Part shown: positions 42,456 to 50,666 of the stretch, piece by piece
How positions within the stretch are numbered: the stretch's first letter is position 1
Layout of the letters: each line of letters opens with the position of its first letter
Source of the DNA: an uncultured Verrucomicrobia subdivision 3 bacterium
Lineage (GTDB): Bacteria > Verrucomicrobiota > Verrucomicrobiia > Limisphaerales > UBA11358
Direction: 5' to 3'
DNA: 64,000 bases
Assembly: GCA_903865745.1 (NCBI GenBank)
Contig: CAIPKV010000032.1
Location: 1-64,000, forward strand
Position numbers and translations under genes: made by a program
The notes under the pieces: generated by a model
The model's input: the letters and a program-made list of their open reading frames with translations, nothing else
What the model was told of the DNA's origin: nothing
Database searches by the model: none

Positions 42456-42528
42456 TCCTGCTTCAATCCGCTTTTGCGTTTGCCTTGTCTCTGCGGGCAA
42501 GCTAGCCTTCGCGTTCACTTTTTTCACT

Positions 42529-44196
42529 ATGATCGGATCAATTCGCAAACATTCGGGCTGGCTCTGGTGGGTCATCGCCGGCCTCACCATCATTTCCTTC
42601 GTCATGTTCATGGGCTCGGCCCCGAATCGCAACGGCGCCGGGGGTTCCGCGGCCGGCAACTTCGGCACGATCTACGGACACACGCTGACCGCCGCCGATT
42701 TCCAGAAAGCCAAGGCCGAATACTTTCTCTACTTCTGGATGCGCAATCAGCAGTGGCCCGACCACACGCCGGGCGTCAGCGCCGATGAGACCGAGCAAGG
42801 CATTTACATTCGGCTGCTACTCAGTGCGAAGGCCCAGCAGCTCGGCATCCATATCGGTCAGGACTCACTGGTCACCGCCGCGAACGAGTTCCTTCGCTCC
42901 CTTGGTCGTAATGGCCAGTCGGTGCCGTTGGACAAATTTGCGGAACAAGTCCTCGCTCCGAAAGGTCTCGGCGTAGCCGATTTGGAAAATTTCCTGCGCG
43001 ATGAACTCGTGGTGCAGCAGATGATCCAGGTGCTCGGCCTCTCCGGCGCGCTGGTCACCCCCCAGGAAGCCAGTCAGCTCTACGACCGCGAACATCAGCA
43101 AGTCTCCGCGCAGGCGGTCTTCTTCGCCGCCTCGAATTACCTCGCCCAAGTCGTCGCCACGCCCGCGGCCGTCGGCCAGTTTTACACCAATTACATGGCG
43201 GCGTATCGCCAGCCGGATCGCGTGCAGGTCAACTACGTCTTCTTCAACGTCACCAACTACTTTGCGCAAGCCAAAGCCGAGCTGAACAAGACCAACGACT
43301 TCGCGGCGTACGTCAATTCCATCTATGCGCAGTACGGCGCCAGCCAGTTCCCCGACCTCAAGCCCGAGGCGGCCAAGGCCAAGATCAGCGAGCTCCTCAT
43401 CCGCGAACGCGCCCTGCGCGATGCGCATAATGCCGCCAACGACTTTGCCACGGCGGTCTTCGCCCTCGAACCGGCCAAGCCCGAAAACCTGATTACCTAC
43501 GCCAAACAAAAAGGTCTGGCCGTCCCCACCACCGCGCCGTTCTCCGCCAATTACGGTCCGGAAGAATTCAACGCCCCGGCGGCCTTCACCAAAGCCGCGT
43601 TCCAGCTCAATGCCGACCAACCGTTCGCCGGCCCCATCCCCGCGCCCGATGGCATCTACGTGCTCTCGCTCGCCGCCCAGATTCCGAGCGCCATTCCGTC
43701 GTTTGATGAGATCAGCGCCCGCGTGACGCAGGATTATTCTGAGCGGTCGGCCATCGCCCTCGCGCAGTCGGCGGGCACCAACTTCTATTACACCGCCACC
43801 ATCCAGATGGCGGTGGGCAAATCCTTTGCGAACGCTGCCGTCGCCGCCGGTCATGCGCCCGTGTTGCTCTCGCCGTTCTCCCTCAGCACGCAGGACCTCC
43901 CCGAACTTGGCGATCACACCGACCTGCGCGCCGTGAAGCAGGCCGCCTTCACCACGGCGCCCGGCCACCTCGCCAATTTCACCGCCACCCCCGACGGCGG
44001 GTTCGTCCTCTACGTCGCGAAATTGCTCCCCATTGATGCGACGCAGAAGAATGCGGATATGCCGCAATTCCTCGCCCAAGTTCGGCGCGGCCGCCAGAGC
44101 GAGGCGTTCAACCTCTGGCTCCAGGGCGAAGCCAACCGCGAACTGCGCAACACGCCCTTCTTCCAGAAGCAAGCCGCCGCCGCCGCGGCGCATTAG
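42529..44196 (+). CDS. SurA/PpiD-like membrane-anchored periplasmic chaperone
   Basis: The 555-residue protein starts MIGSIRKHSGWLWWVIAGL, a single N-terminal membrane anchor typical of PpiD-like proteins. A SurA N-terminal domain follows (EYFLYFWMRNQQWPDH, DEFLRDELVVQQMIQVLGLSG-like region), then parvulin-like repeats (FTKAAFQLNADQPFAGPIPAP). These proteins help fold outer-membrane and exported proteins. The true start is 180 bp inside a longer frame that overlaps hemB. The gene ends 3 bp before the pseudouridine synthase gene, so the two are coupled. Confidence 0.75.
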   Translation: MIGSIRKHSGWLWWVIAGLTIISFVMFMGSAPNRNGAGGSAAGNFGTIYGHTLTAADFQKAKAEYFLYFWMRNQQWPDHTPGVSADETEQGIYIRLLLSAKAQQLGIHIGQDSLVTAANEFLRSLGRNGQSVPLDKFAEQVLAPKGLGVADLENFLRDELVVQQMIQVLGLSGALVTPQEASQLYDREHQQVSAQAVFFAASNYLAQVVATPAAVGQFYTNYMAAYRQPDRVQVNYVFFNVTNYFAQAKAELNKTNDFAAYVNSIYAQYGASQFPDLKPEAAKAKISELLIRERALRDAHNAANDFATAVFALEPAKPENLITYAKQKGLAVPTTAPFSANYGPEEFNAPAAFTKAAFQLNADQPFAGPIPAPDGIYVLSLAAQIPSAIPSFDEISARVTQDYSERSAIALAQSAGTNFYYTATIQMAVGKSFANAAVAAGHAPVLLSPFSLSTQDLPELGDHTDLRAVKQAAFTTAPGHLANFTATPDGGFVLYVAKLLPIDATQKNADMPQFLAQVRRGRQSEAFNLWLQGEANRELRNTPFFQKQAAAAAAH

Positions 44197-44198
44197 CC

Positions 44199-45047
44199 GT
44201 GAGCGCGGTCATCAAGCTCTCGTCGCCCGCGACCAAGGAATTTTGGGAAATCCCCGTCCTGTTCGAGGACGAACATCTCCTCGCGCTCGACAAACCCGCT
44301 GGCCTCCTCGTCGCGCCCGACCGTCATGACGAGGCGCGGCCCAGCCTCATGAAACTGTTGCTCGACGGCTTGGCGGCGGGCAAACCCTGGGCGCGGGAAC
44401 GCAACCTTACTTATATTAGCAACGCCCACCGGCTCGATTACGAGACCAGCGGCGTCCTGCTGCTCGCCAAAACCAAGGCGGCGCTCATCACCCTCGCCGA
44501 TTTCTTCGGAGCCGAAAAGCCGCTGCGCCACTACCTCGTGCTCGCGTGGGGCCGCCCGCTCGAAGCGAACTTCGAGGTGGATGCCAAGCTCGCCCCGCAT
44601 CCCGTGAAGCCCGGCCAGATGGGCGTGAACCCGCTCGAAGGCAAAAAATCGCGCACCGAATTCACCGTGCTCGAACAATTTTCCGATTGGGCTTTGCTCC
44701 GCGCCGCGCCGTTCACCGACCGCCCGCATCAGATTCGCGTCCACCTCAAGCATGCGGGCTACCCCGTGGTGGCGGATGAACTTTACGGTGGCAAAAAGCT
44801 CTGGCTCTCGCGGATGAAACGCGATTTCCGGCTCAAACCGGGTCGCGAAGAACGCCCGCTCATCTCCCGCGCCGCCCTGCATGCCGAAGAATTGAGCCTG
44901 CCGCACCCCGTCACCGGCGAACCGCTCGTCATCCAGAGCGAATGGCCGAAAGATTTCCGCGTGGCCGTGAAATATCTCCGTCAATACGCTCTCGGCCCCA
45001 GCCGACGCGGCCTCCAGGACGACGAACCGGAGTTCACCGAGGAATAG
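44199..45047 (+). CDS. RluA-family pseudouridine synthase
   Basis: The 282-residue enzyme isomerises uridine in rRNA or tRNA. The family motif NAHRLDYETSGVLLL contains the catalytic Asp. VLFEDEHLLALDKPAGLLV and FTDRPHQIRVHLKHAGYPV are the other conserved blocks. It uses a GTG start 3 bp after the SurA-like gene. Whether it is RluA, RluC or RluD-like cannot be told; no S4 domain is seen. Confidence 0.88.
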   Translation: MSAVIKLSSPATKEFWEIPVLFEDEHLLALDKPAGLLVAPDRHDEARPSLMKLLLDGLAAGKPWARERNLTYISNAHRLDYETSGVLLLAKTKAALITLADFFGAEKPLRHYLVLAWGRPLEANFEVDAKLAPHPVKPGQMGVNPLEGKKSRTEFTVLEQFSDWALLRAAPFTDRPHQIRVHLKHAGYPVVADELYGGKKLWLSRMKRDFRLKPGREERPLISRAALHAEELSLPHPVTGEPLVIQSEWPKDFRVAVKYLRQYALGPSRRGLQDDEPEFTEE

Positions 45048-45060
45048 GCGAACCCGATTT

Positions 45061-45141
45061 ATTACCGCGAAATACGCGAAATACGCGAACGGGGACTCCG
45101 GCTTCTTCCTCGTTCGCGTATTTCGCGTAGTTCGCGGTTAA
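45061..45141 (+). repeat. FAYFAY-type hairpin repeat, complete copy H1
   Basis: Left arm TTACCGCGAAATACGCGA with AATACGCGAACG, and a right arm that is its inverse (CGTTCGCGTATTTCGCGT, AGTTCGCGGTTAA). The arms are about 30 bp with an 18-bp loop. It lies just after the pseudouridine synthase stop and can act as a terminator-like structure. Confidence 0.85.
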
Positions 45142-45306
45142 ACTTCCCGCCCCCGCCCCGCCCGACGTGAACCGACCGACTCCGGCGGGAAAGTAACGGA
45201 CTGGACAACCGCCCGCCGCCGTCCTAGCGTTGACCGATGCAACGCCAACTGCCCCAGCCCCCGCTCCAAACCCGGACGGAGGTCAGCGGGTAGGTCGCAT
45301 CGCACC

Positions 45307-45552
45307 GTGAAAACTCCAAATACACAAGATACTTATCCGAGGTTGCCCGATAAATTCGGCCCGAAGGTCGCGGCGTTGCCAGAGTGTTCGTATGGTGCGG
45401 TTCGTGTGACGCTAGTTTTGAGAGATGGCAGGCGAATTCACGATGTCATCATCGGTGCGGATGCAATTTGTAAGATTGGGCAGAGACTTATCAAGTCGGA
45501 GTCGGATTTAGGTTTTTCAGTTTCAGAAATTACAGATGTCGAGAGAGGATGA
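45307..45552 (+). CDS. Hypothetical small protein (81 aa)
   Basis: A GTG opens an 81-residue frame (LPECSYGAVRVTLVLRDGRR, IHDVIIGADAICKIGQ). The beta-hairpin-like VTLVLRDGR followed by a helix suggests a small alpha/beta fold; similar short ORFs occur near toxin tips. No family is recognised. It lies between two hairpin repeats. Confidence 0.5.
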   Translation: MKTPNTQDTYPRLPDKFGPKVAALPECSYGAVRVTLVLRDGRRIHDVIIGADAICKIGQRLIKSESDLGFSVSEITDVERG

Positions 45553-45657
45553 CGTTGCTGATACCTAACACGAGCATAGTCAGCGAAGCTCCAAATCCCC
45601 GCCGTTAATTAACGGAATCCCGCAAAACGCGTTAAAACCGATTCCGGCTGGTTCCTT

Positions 45658-45688
45658 GTTCGCGTATTTCGCGTATTTCGCGGTAATC
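45658..45688 (+). repeat. FAYFAY-type repeat, right arm only (H2)
   Basis: TTCGCGTATTTCGCGTATTT with CGCGGTAA, identical to the right arm of the hairpins at 45061 and 47643. No left arm is present. The minisatellite begins 19 bp later. Confidence 0.8.
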
Positions 45689-45706
45689 ATTCCCCGCTCC
45701 GCCCTT

Positions 45707-45958
45707 CCGAACCCATCCGGCGCGACTCCGAAGTGGCGCGGCGTGCTTCCGAAGTCGCGCGGCGCGCTTCCGAACCTCCCCGGCGTGGCCCCGAAGACGC
45801 CCGGCGTCGCTCCGAACCTTCCCGACGTGGCCCCGAACCCGCGCGGCGCGACTCGAAAGACATCCGGCGTCGCTCCGAAGGGTCACGGCGCTGCTCCGAA
45901 GGTGCGCGGCGTGACTCCGAAGACGCGCGGCGCTGCTCCGAACCCTCACGGCGTTGCC
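45707..45958 (+). repeat. 21-bp minisatellite, 12 units
   Basis: Twelve consecutive 21-bp units of the form CCGAA, 6 variable bases, CGGCGT, then a GCT/ACT/GCC-like end. No unit is missing a base, but almost every unit differs. Translation would give a 7-residue repeat (PK-x-x-GVA), but no convincing gene surrounds it. Confidence 0.85.
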
Positions 45959-46172
45959 TCGCGGAATAGTCGAAGCCCGCCGGAATACACTCGCCGTGCC
46001 ACCCGACCGACTTGGAGCGAAATATATCCGCACTATTTTATATCAATGCGACTCTGCGAGGCAGACAGTCCTTAGCGCAGGTTGCAGCCAGCCCTTTGCG
46101 GCAATGTAGATATTGCGTGAGCGGAAGACTTGACGGCCTGAACGTCAGTCAGTCTCAAAAAATTAGAAAACT

Positions 46173-47069
46173 ATGAACAAAAACATTCAATTCGTCATCG
46201 ACCGCGCCCTCGCCACCAACGCCGCGGCCGCCGCCATCCTCGTGGATTGGCAGTGGTCAGAAAAATCCGTGACCCAGATGGGTCTGGACACGCAGGCGCT
46301 CATCACGCAGGCCGGGCTTTCGGACAAGGCGGGCATCGCCATGCTCACCGCTACCAACCAGAAGAACACGGTGCTGCAGAGTTATCATGAAACGACCAGT
46401 CTGCTGCTCGGCATGTCCAAGCGGCATTATCGCAACCAGCCCGCCGCGCTCGCCACGTTGATGACCGTGCAAGCGCTGGGCAAGAGCGCGCAAAATATTT
46501 TGGACGAAGGCGCGCAGTTCGCCAAAATTTGGGCGCAACTCGACATCACCTACGTGCCGGACCTCGGCTGGACGTTGACCACGTTCGAAGCCGCCGGCGT
46601 CACGGCCACCGCCGCGTTCGGGGCGGTCACCACGACGGAAGTTGCCTGGGGCAACTCCGATGCGCAGACCTCCGCCCAAGCTGTCGGGGTGGAAGATACC
46701 AATACGACGTGGTACGCGGACGCCACGAAGAAGTACGGCCCGGATACGCCGAACGGCGCGATGATCCGGCAGAACGTCCCCACCACCACGCACGCGGTCA
46801 AGCCGCCCGCGCCGCCCGTCGTCATCGAGGCGCTGGCCATCGGTGGTGGCAAGGTGCACATCGATTTCACGCCGCCGGCGTCCGGCTGGATTCAAATCCA
46901 ACATCAAGGCCCGGGCGAGACCGTCTTCGCGGTGGTGATGGAAAAACTCACGGCGAATTTCTGGGAGCAAGGCGGATTTAAGCCCGGCGCGAATAGTTTT
47001 AAGTTCGTCGGCATCAATTCCGGCGGCCCCGGCGCCGAAAGCGCCGTCACCGTGATTCAGGTGACTTGA
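46173..47069 (+). CDS. Uncharacterised protein, four-helix N-domain plus Fn3-like C-domain (298 aa)
   Basis: Residues 1-130 are alpha-helical and alanine-rich (TQALITQAGLSDKAGIAMLT, MSKRHYRNQPAALATLMTVQ). Residues ~195-298 look like a fibronectin-III-type domain preceded by a Pro-rich linker (HAVKPPAPPVVIEALAIGGG, VHIDFTPPASGWIQIQHQG). No signal peptide. The layout recalls proteins of this phylum that follow repetitive DNA, but I know no function. It lies between half-copies H2 and H3 of the hairpin repeat. Confidence 0.6.
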   Translation: MNKNIQFVIDRALATNAAAAAILVDWQWSEKSVTQMGLDTQALITQAGLSDKAGIAMLTATNQKNTVLQSYHETTSLLLGMSKRHYRNQPAALATLMTVQALGKSAQNILDEGAQFAKIWAQLDITYVPDLGWTLTTFEAAGVTATAAFGAVTTTEVAWGNSDAQTSAQAVGVEDTNTTWYADATKKYGPDTPNGAMIRQNVPTTTHAVKPPAPPVVIEALAIGGGKVHIDFTPPASGWIQIQHQGPGETVFAVVMEKLTANFWEQGGFKPGANSFKFVGINSGGPGAESAVTVIQVT

Positions 47070-47096
47070 ACCGCCCACGGGCAGGGGCGGGGAATT

Positions 47097-47130
47097 ATTA
47101 CCGCGAAATACGCGAAATACGCGAACGGGG
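47097..47130 (+). repeat. FAYFAY-type repeat, left arm only (H3)
   Basis: TTACCGCGAAATACGCGA with AATACGCGAACGGGG, identical to the left arms at 45061 and 47643. It lies 80 bp before the GxxExxY gene. Confidence 0.8.
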
Positions 47131-47209
47131 ACAAATCTTTAAACAAGCTTTGCGGAGTTTGCGGTTTGAACGGTTGTCGCGGGTTTTTGCGGGGGAACTT
47201 TACTGATTT

Positions 47210-47626
47210 ATGACGATGGAGATTCTTTATAAGGAGGAGAGTTACCGGATTGTAGGGGCGTGCTTCGAGGTGTATCGGGAGAAGGGCTGCGGTTTTCTGG
47301 AGGCGGTCTATCAAGAGTGCCTGGAGATTGAATTGCGGTTGCAGGGTATCGCTTTTGTGCCGCAGCTTCCGCTCGCGTTGGAGTATAAGGGCTGTCCGTT
47401 GAAGCAGACTTATGTGCCGGATTTAATCTGTCTCGATAAGGTGGTGCTGGAATTGAAGGCCGTGGCCGGACTGACGGATGAACATCGGGCGCAATTGCAA
47501 AATTATCTCAAGGCAACGGGCTTGAAGCTGGGGCTGCTCGTGAACTTTGGCCATCACCCGCGAGCGCAGGTGGAACGGATCGTAGCCGAACGCGGACGCT
47601 ACCAAAAACCGCTGCAGATTTTATAA
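47210..47626 (+). CDS. GxxExxY family protein (PDDEXK-like)
   Basis: The 138-residue protein shows the name-giving pattern in GCGFLEAVYQECLEIEL, and then YVPDLICLDKVVLELKAV, which resembles a PDDEXK nuclease core (D ... E-L-K). LLVNFGHHPRAQVERIV closes the fold. TIGR04256-type proteins have no experimentally defined role. The gene is bracketed by the same repeat arm in direct orientation (47097 and 47643). Confidence 0.9.
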   Translation: MTMEILYKEESYRIVGACFEVYREKGCGFLEAVYQECLEIELRLQGIAFVPQLPLALEYKGCPLKQTYVPDLICLDKVVLELKAVAGLTDEHRAQLQNYLKATGLKLGLLVNFGHHPRAQVERIVAERGRYQKPLQIL

Positions 47627-47642
47627 CCGCTGGGCAGGAGTG

Positions 47643-47728
47643 TTTACCGCGAAATACGCGAAATACGCGAACAGGGAATCCGGCTTCTCCCCCGTTCGCG
47701 TATTTCGCGTATTTCGCGGTAATAATTC
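47643..47728 (+). repeat. FAYFAY-type hairpin repeat, complete copy H4
   Basis: A complete hairpin: left arm TTACCGCGAAATACGCGA with AATACGCGAAC, then a 21-bp loop, and the right arm GTTCGCGTATTTCGCGTA with TTTCGCGGTAA. It lies between the GxxExxY stop and the argF stop and may end both convergent transcripts. Confidence 0.85.
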
Positions 47729-47745
47729 GGGTTTGCCCCGCGGTC

Positions 47746-48642
47746 TTAACTCACGGCCCAGTTGAGGATGGCTTTTTGGACGTGGAGCCGGTTCTCGGCT
47801 TGGGTGAAGATGGTGTCGGCATGGGCTTCGAACGTTTCCGCATCAATCTCTTTACCCCGATACGCGGGGAGACAATGCATCACCAGCGCGCCGGGCTTGG
47901 CCCGCTTTACGAGCGCCGCATTAATCTGATATCCGCCCAAAACTTTAATGCGTTCGGCCGCTTCCGCCTCTTTACCCATCGAAACCCAAACGTCAGTGTA
48001 CAGCATATCCGCACCCGTCGCGGCGGCGTTGAGGTCGTCCGTGACAATGATTTTTCCGCCCGCACGTTTTAAGATGTCCGCCGAGGGCTGAAAAGCTTTC
48101 GGCGCGGCGATGCGGAGTTCGAACCCGAGCTTGGCGGCGGCAAAGATCCAGGAGATGGGGACGTTACACGCGCCGTCGCCGATGAACGTGACGACTTTGC
48201 CGGCAATCGGTCCGTGCGTTTCTTCAAACGTAAAGATGTCGGTGAGAATCTGGCACGGATGCTCGTCATCGGTCAGCGCATTGATGGTGGGAATCTTGGA
48301 AAATTCCGCAAACTCCTCGACATCGCTCTGCGCGTAAGTGCGGATGACCGCGCCATGAATCATGCGGCCGAGCACCCGCGCGGTGTCGCGGATGGGTTCG
48401 CCGCGGCCGAGCTGAATATCGTTGGCATTGAGAAACATCACGCCGGCGCCGAGCTCGCGAATGCCGGTCTCGAAGGAGACCCGCGTGCGCGTGGAGGACT
48501 TCGAGAAAATGAGCGCCCACGTCTGGCCGGCGAGCGGCTGGGCCGGATGCGCGCCGCGCTGGCGCTTGCACGTGGCGGCGTCGCGCAGGATGGTTTCAAA
48601 GTCCGCGCGCGGCAGTTTTTCCAATGACAACAGGTGTTTCAT
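47746..48642 (-). CDS. argF: Ornithine carbamoyltransferase
   Basis: The 298-residue cytosolic enzyme makes citrulline from ornithine and carbamoyl phosphate. Carbamoyl-phosphate motif SKSSTRTRVSFETGIRELG, HPCQILTDIFTFEE, and the ornithine-binding HCLPAYRGKEI (HCLP) are present; length is normal. It is last in the minus-strand series argB, argD, glycosylase, argF. Confidence 0.95.
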   Translation of the reverse strand: MKHLLSLEKLPRADFETILRDAATCKRQRGAHPAQPLAGQTWALIFSKSSTRTRVSFETGIRELGAGVMFLNANDIQLGRGEPIRDTARVLGRMIHGAVIRTYAQSDVEEFAEFSKIPTINALTDDEHPCQILTDIFTFEETHGPIAGKVVTFIGDGACNVPISWIFAAAKLGFELRIAAPKAFQPSADILKRAGGKIIVTDDLNAAATGADMLYTDVWVSMGKEAEAAERIKVLGGYQINAALVKRAKPGALVMHCLPAYRGKEIDAETFEAHADTIFTQAENRLHVQKAILNWAVS

Positions 48643-48705
48643 GGTGTTGGTGCTTCTGGGAATTTTCGTCCAAAGGAAATTGTATAACCAAATCTGAAGC
48701 CCGCG

Positions 48706-49350
48706 TCACTTCTTTTTCTTGGGGGTTTTCGCCGGCCGCCTGGCGGCGTCCGCCGCGCGCCAGAGATACCACGCCGCCGTGGTGCCATGCGGCCGCCAGC
48801 GTTTGCCGAACGCGAGCAGCGCCTTAGGCTTGGGCATTTCCCGCTTTTTGTAGGCAATCCGGAAGCCGTTGCGCACGCCAAAGTCGTCCACGGGCAACAC
48901 ATCTTTGCGCCCGAGTTGAAATATCAGCAGCATCTCGACCGTCCAGCGTCCGACGCCGCGCGCCTCGGTCAGACGCGTGATGATTTCTTCGTCGTCGAGT
49001 TGATCAATTTGCCGTGACGATGGAATCGTGCCGTCCAGAGTTTTCGCCGCGATATCGCGGATGGCCGCAATCTTGGCGAAAGAGAAACCGCAGGCGCGGA
49101 GCTGTTCATCCGTGACGGCTGCGAGGTCCGCCGGTTTGGGGAAGCGGCGTTTCGGGAATAATTTTTTGAACCGCGTGAGAATGGTGTTGGCCGCCGTGCC
49201 ATTGAGCTGCTGATGCGCGACCGCTTGGACGAGCGATTGAAACGGGGAACGCCACGGTTCAGGTTGCAACCGGCACGGCCCGAGCTCGCGGATGAGCTGC
49301 GCCATGATGGGGTCGGCAGCGGATAAGTGTTTGTGCGCGGCGGCGGTCAC
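48706..49350 (-). CDS. AlkA-like DNA-3-methyladenine glycosylase (HhH-GPD)
   Basis: The 214-residue protein is a helix-hairpin-helix DNA glycosylase. It has SLVQAVAHQQLNGTAANTI, the hairpin LTEARGVGRWTVEMLLIFQLG, and DVLPVDDFGVRNG, whose second Asp is the catalytic one. It excises alkylated bases. The GTG start overlaps the argD stop (GTGA), so it is translated from the arginine operon. The lysine-rich end (KTPKKKK) may aid DNA binding. It lacks the N-terminal domain of E. coli AlkA, as do many bacterial homologues. Confidence 0.9.
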   Translation of the reverse strand: MTAAAHKHLSAADPIMAQLIRELGPCRLQPEPWRSPFQSLVQAVAHQQLNGTAANTILTRFKKLFPKRRFPKPADLAAVTDEQLRACGFSFAKIAAIRDIAAKTLDGTIPSSRQIDQLDDEEIITRLTEARGVGRWTVEMLLIFQLGRKDVLPVDDFGVRNGFRIAYKKREMPKPKALLAFGKRWRPHGTTAAWYLWRAADAARRPAKTPKKKK

Positions 49351-50630
49351 GCGAGGGACTTCACCAGCGCCTCGATTTTGTGAATGCCTTCGGCGGCTTC
49401 ATGCGCCTTGAGATTGAGCGCCGGTAGCAGCCGGATGACTTGCGTCCCCGCCGGGATGGTCAGCACGCCGGCGGTGTGGAGTCGGTTCACAAACTGGATG
49501 GCGGCCGACTTGTCGCTGCCAGAGAATGCCGGAATATTTTCGGCGAGCTCCAGTCCGAGCATGAAGCCGAGACCGCGCGCGTTTTTGACGACGCCGGGAT
49601 AAGTGTTCACGAGCCGCTCCAATTCGTGCTTCATCCAGTCGCCGAGCTTGCGCGCCTGGTCAGCGAGCTTTTCCTTATCAATGACTTCAAGGATCTTCAG
49701 CGCGACGGCGCACGCGAGCGGCGTGCCGCCGAAGGTCGTCGCATGCGTGCCGGGCCCCAGCAAATCCTGGTACGGTTCGCGCACCCAGAAGGCGCCGATG
49801 GGAAACCCGCCGCCAAGCGACTTCGCCATCGAGAGCGCGTCCGGCAGGAAGGTTTCGCCGCCCGGCACCCCTTCGAGGATGCGCTGAAAGCTTTGGAATT
49901 TGCCCGTCCGATAATGGCCGCATTGCACGCCGTCCATGAGGAGCAGCAGTTTTTTTTCATCGCACAACGCGCGCAGACCCAGCAGATATTCGGGCGTGGC
50001 GGGCGTGACGCCGCCTTCGCCCTGCACGCCTTCAATCAAAATGGCAACGGTGGCGGGCGAAATCGCCGCGCGCGCGGCGGCGAGATCATTGTAAGGGATG
50101 TGGCGGAAGCCGGGGACGGCGGGCTCGAAACCCTTTTTGACTTTGTCCTGGCCGGTGGCGGCGATGCCCGCGAGGGTGCGGCCGTGAAAGGAATTGGTCG
50201 CCGTGATGATTTCGTAACGGCCTTCGTCGTGGCCGAACTTGCGCGCGAGTTTGTAGAGGCCTTCGTTGGCTTCGGCACCGCTGTTGCTGAAAAAAACTTT
50301 GCCCGGGCCAATGCGGCGGGCAATCTCGCCGGCGAGACGGCCCTGCGGCTCGGTGAAGTACAAATTCGAGACGTGGATGAGCCGTTTTGATTGCTCCGTG
50401 AGCGCCTCCGTGATGGCCGGGTGCGCGTGCCCCAGCGAGCAGACGGCAATCCCGCTGCCGAGGTCGAGATACCGCTTGCCGCCGACGTCAAACAGATAGC
50501 TGCCGACGCCGTGACTGAGGACAATTTCGAACCGGCCGTAGCTCGGCACCACATTTTTCGCAAACAGCTCGCGAATGGACGCGTAGTCGTTGTGAACGAT
50601 CGCGGGCGGCGCAGGAACGATATCTTTCAT
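49347..50630 (-). CDS. argD: Acetylornithine aminotransferase
   Basis: The 427-residue class-III PLP aminotransferase converts N-acetylglutamate semialdehyde to N-acetylornithine. It has GSGIAVCSLGHAHPAI, FFSNSGAEANEGLYKLAR, and the PLP-binding lysine in ALSMAKSLGGGFPIGAFWV. THATTFGGTPLACAVALKIL is the typical C-terminal motif. It lies between argB and the glycosylase on the same strand. Confidence 0.92.
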   Translation of the reverse strand: MKDIVPAPPAIVHNDYASIRELFAKNVVPSYGRFEIVLSHGVGSYLFDVGGKRYLDLGSGIAVCSLGHAHPAITEALTEQSKRLIHVSNLYFTEPQGRLAGEIARRIGPGKVFFSNSGAEANEGLYKLARKFGHDEGRYEIITATNSFHGRTLAGIAATGQDKVKKGFEPAVPGFRHIPYNDLAAARAAISPATVAILIEGVQGEGGVTPATPEYLLGLRALCDEKKLLLLMDGVQCGHYRTGKFQSFQRILEGVPGGETFLPDALSMAKSLGGGFPIGAFWVREPYQDLLGPGTHATTFGGTPLACAVALKILEVIDKEKLADQARKLGDWMKHELERLVNTYPGVVKNARGLGFMLGLELAENIPAFSGSDKSAAIQFVNRLHTAGVLTIPAGTQVIRLLPALNLKAHEAAEGIHKIEALVKSLA

Positions 50631-50666
50631 GGGTGCGGATTAAATCGCAATGGCGTCAGGACTCAA

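Noticed and set aside
42865-44193. 442-residue frame opposite the SurA-like gene
   Set aside because: Glycine/arginine-rich shadow of a well-supported gene.
45656-46075. 139-residue ORF over the minisatellite
   Set aside because: It begins inside the hairpin repeat (FAYFAYFAV) and consists of the 21-bp repeat; no independent evidence for coding.
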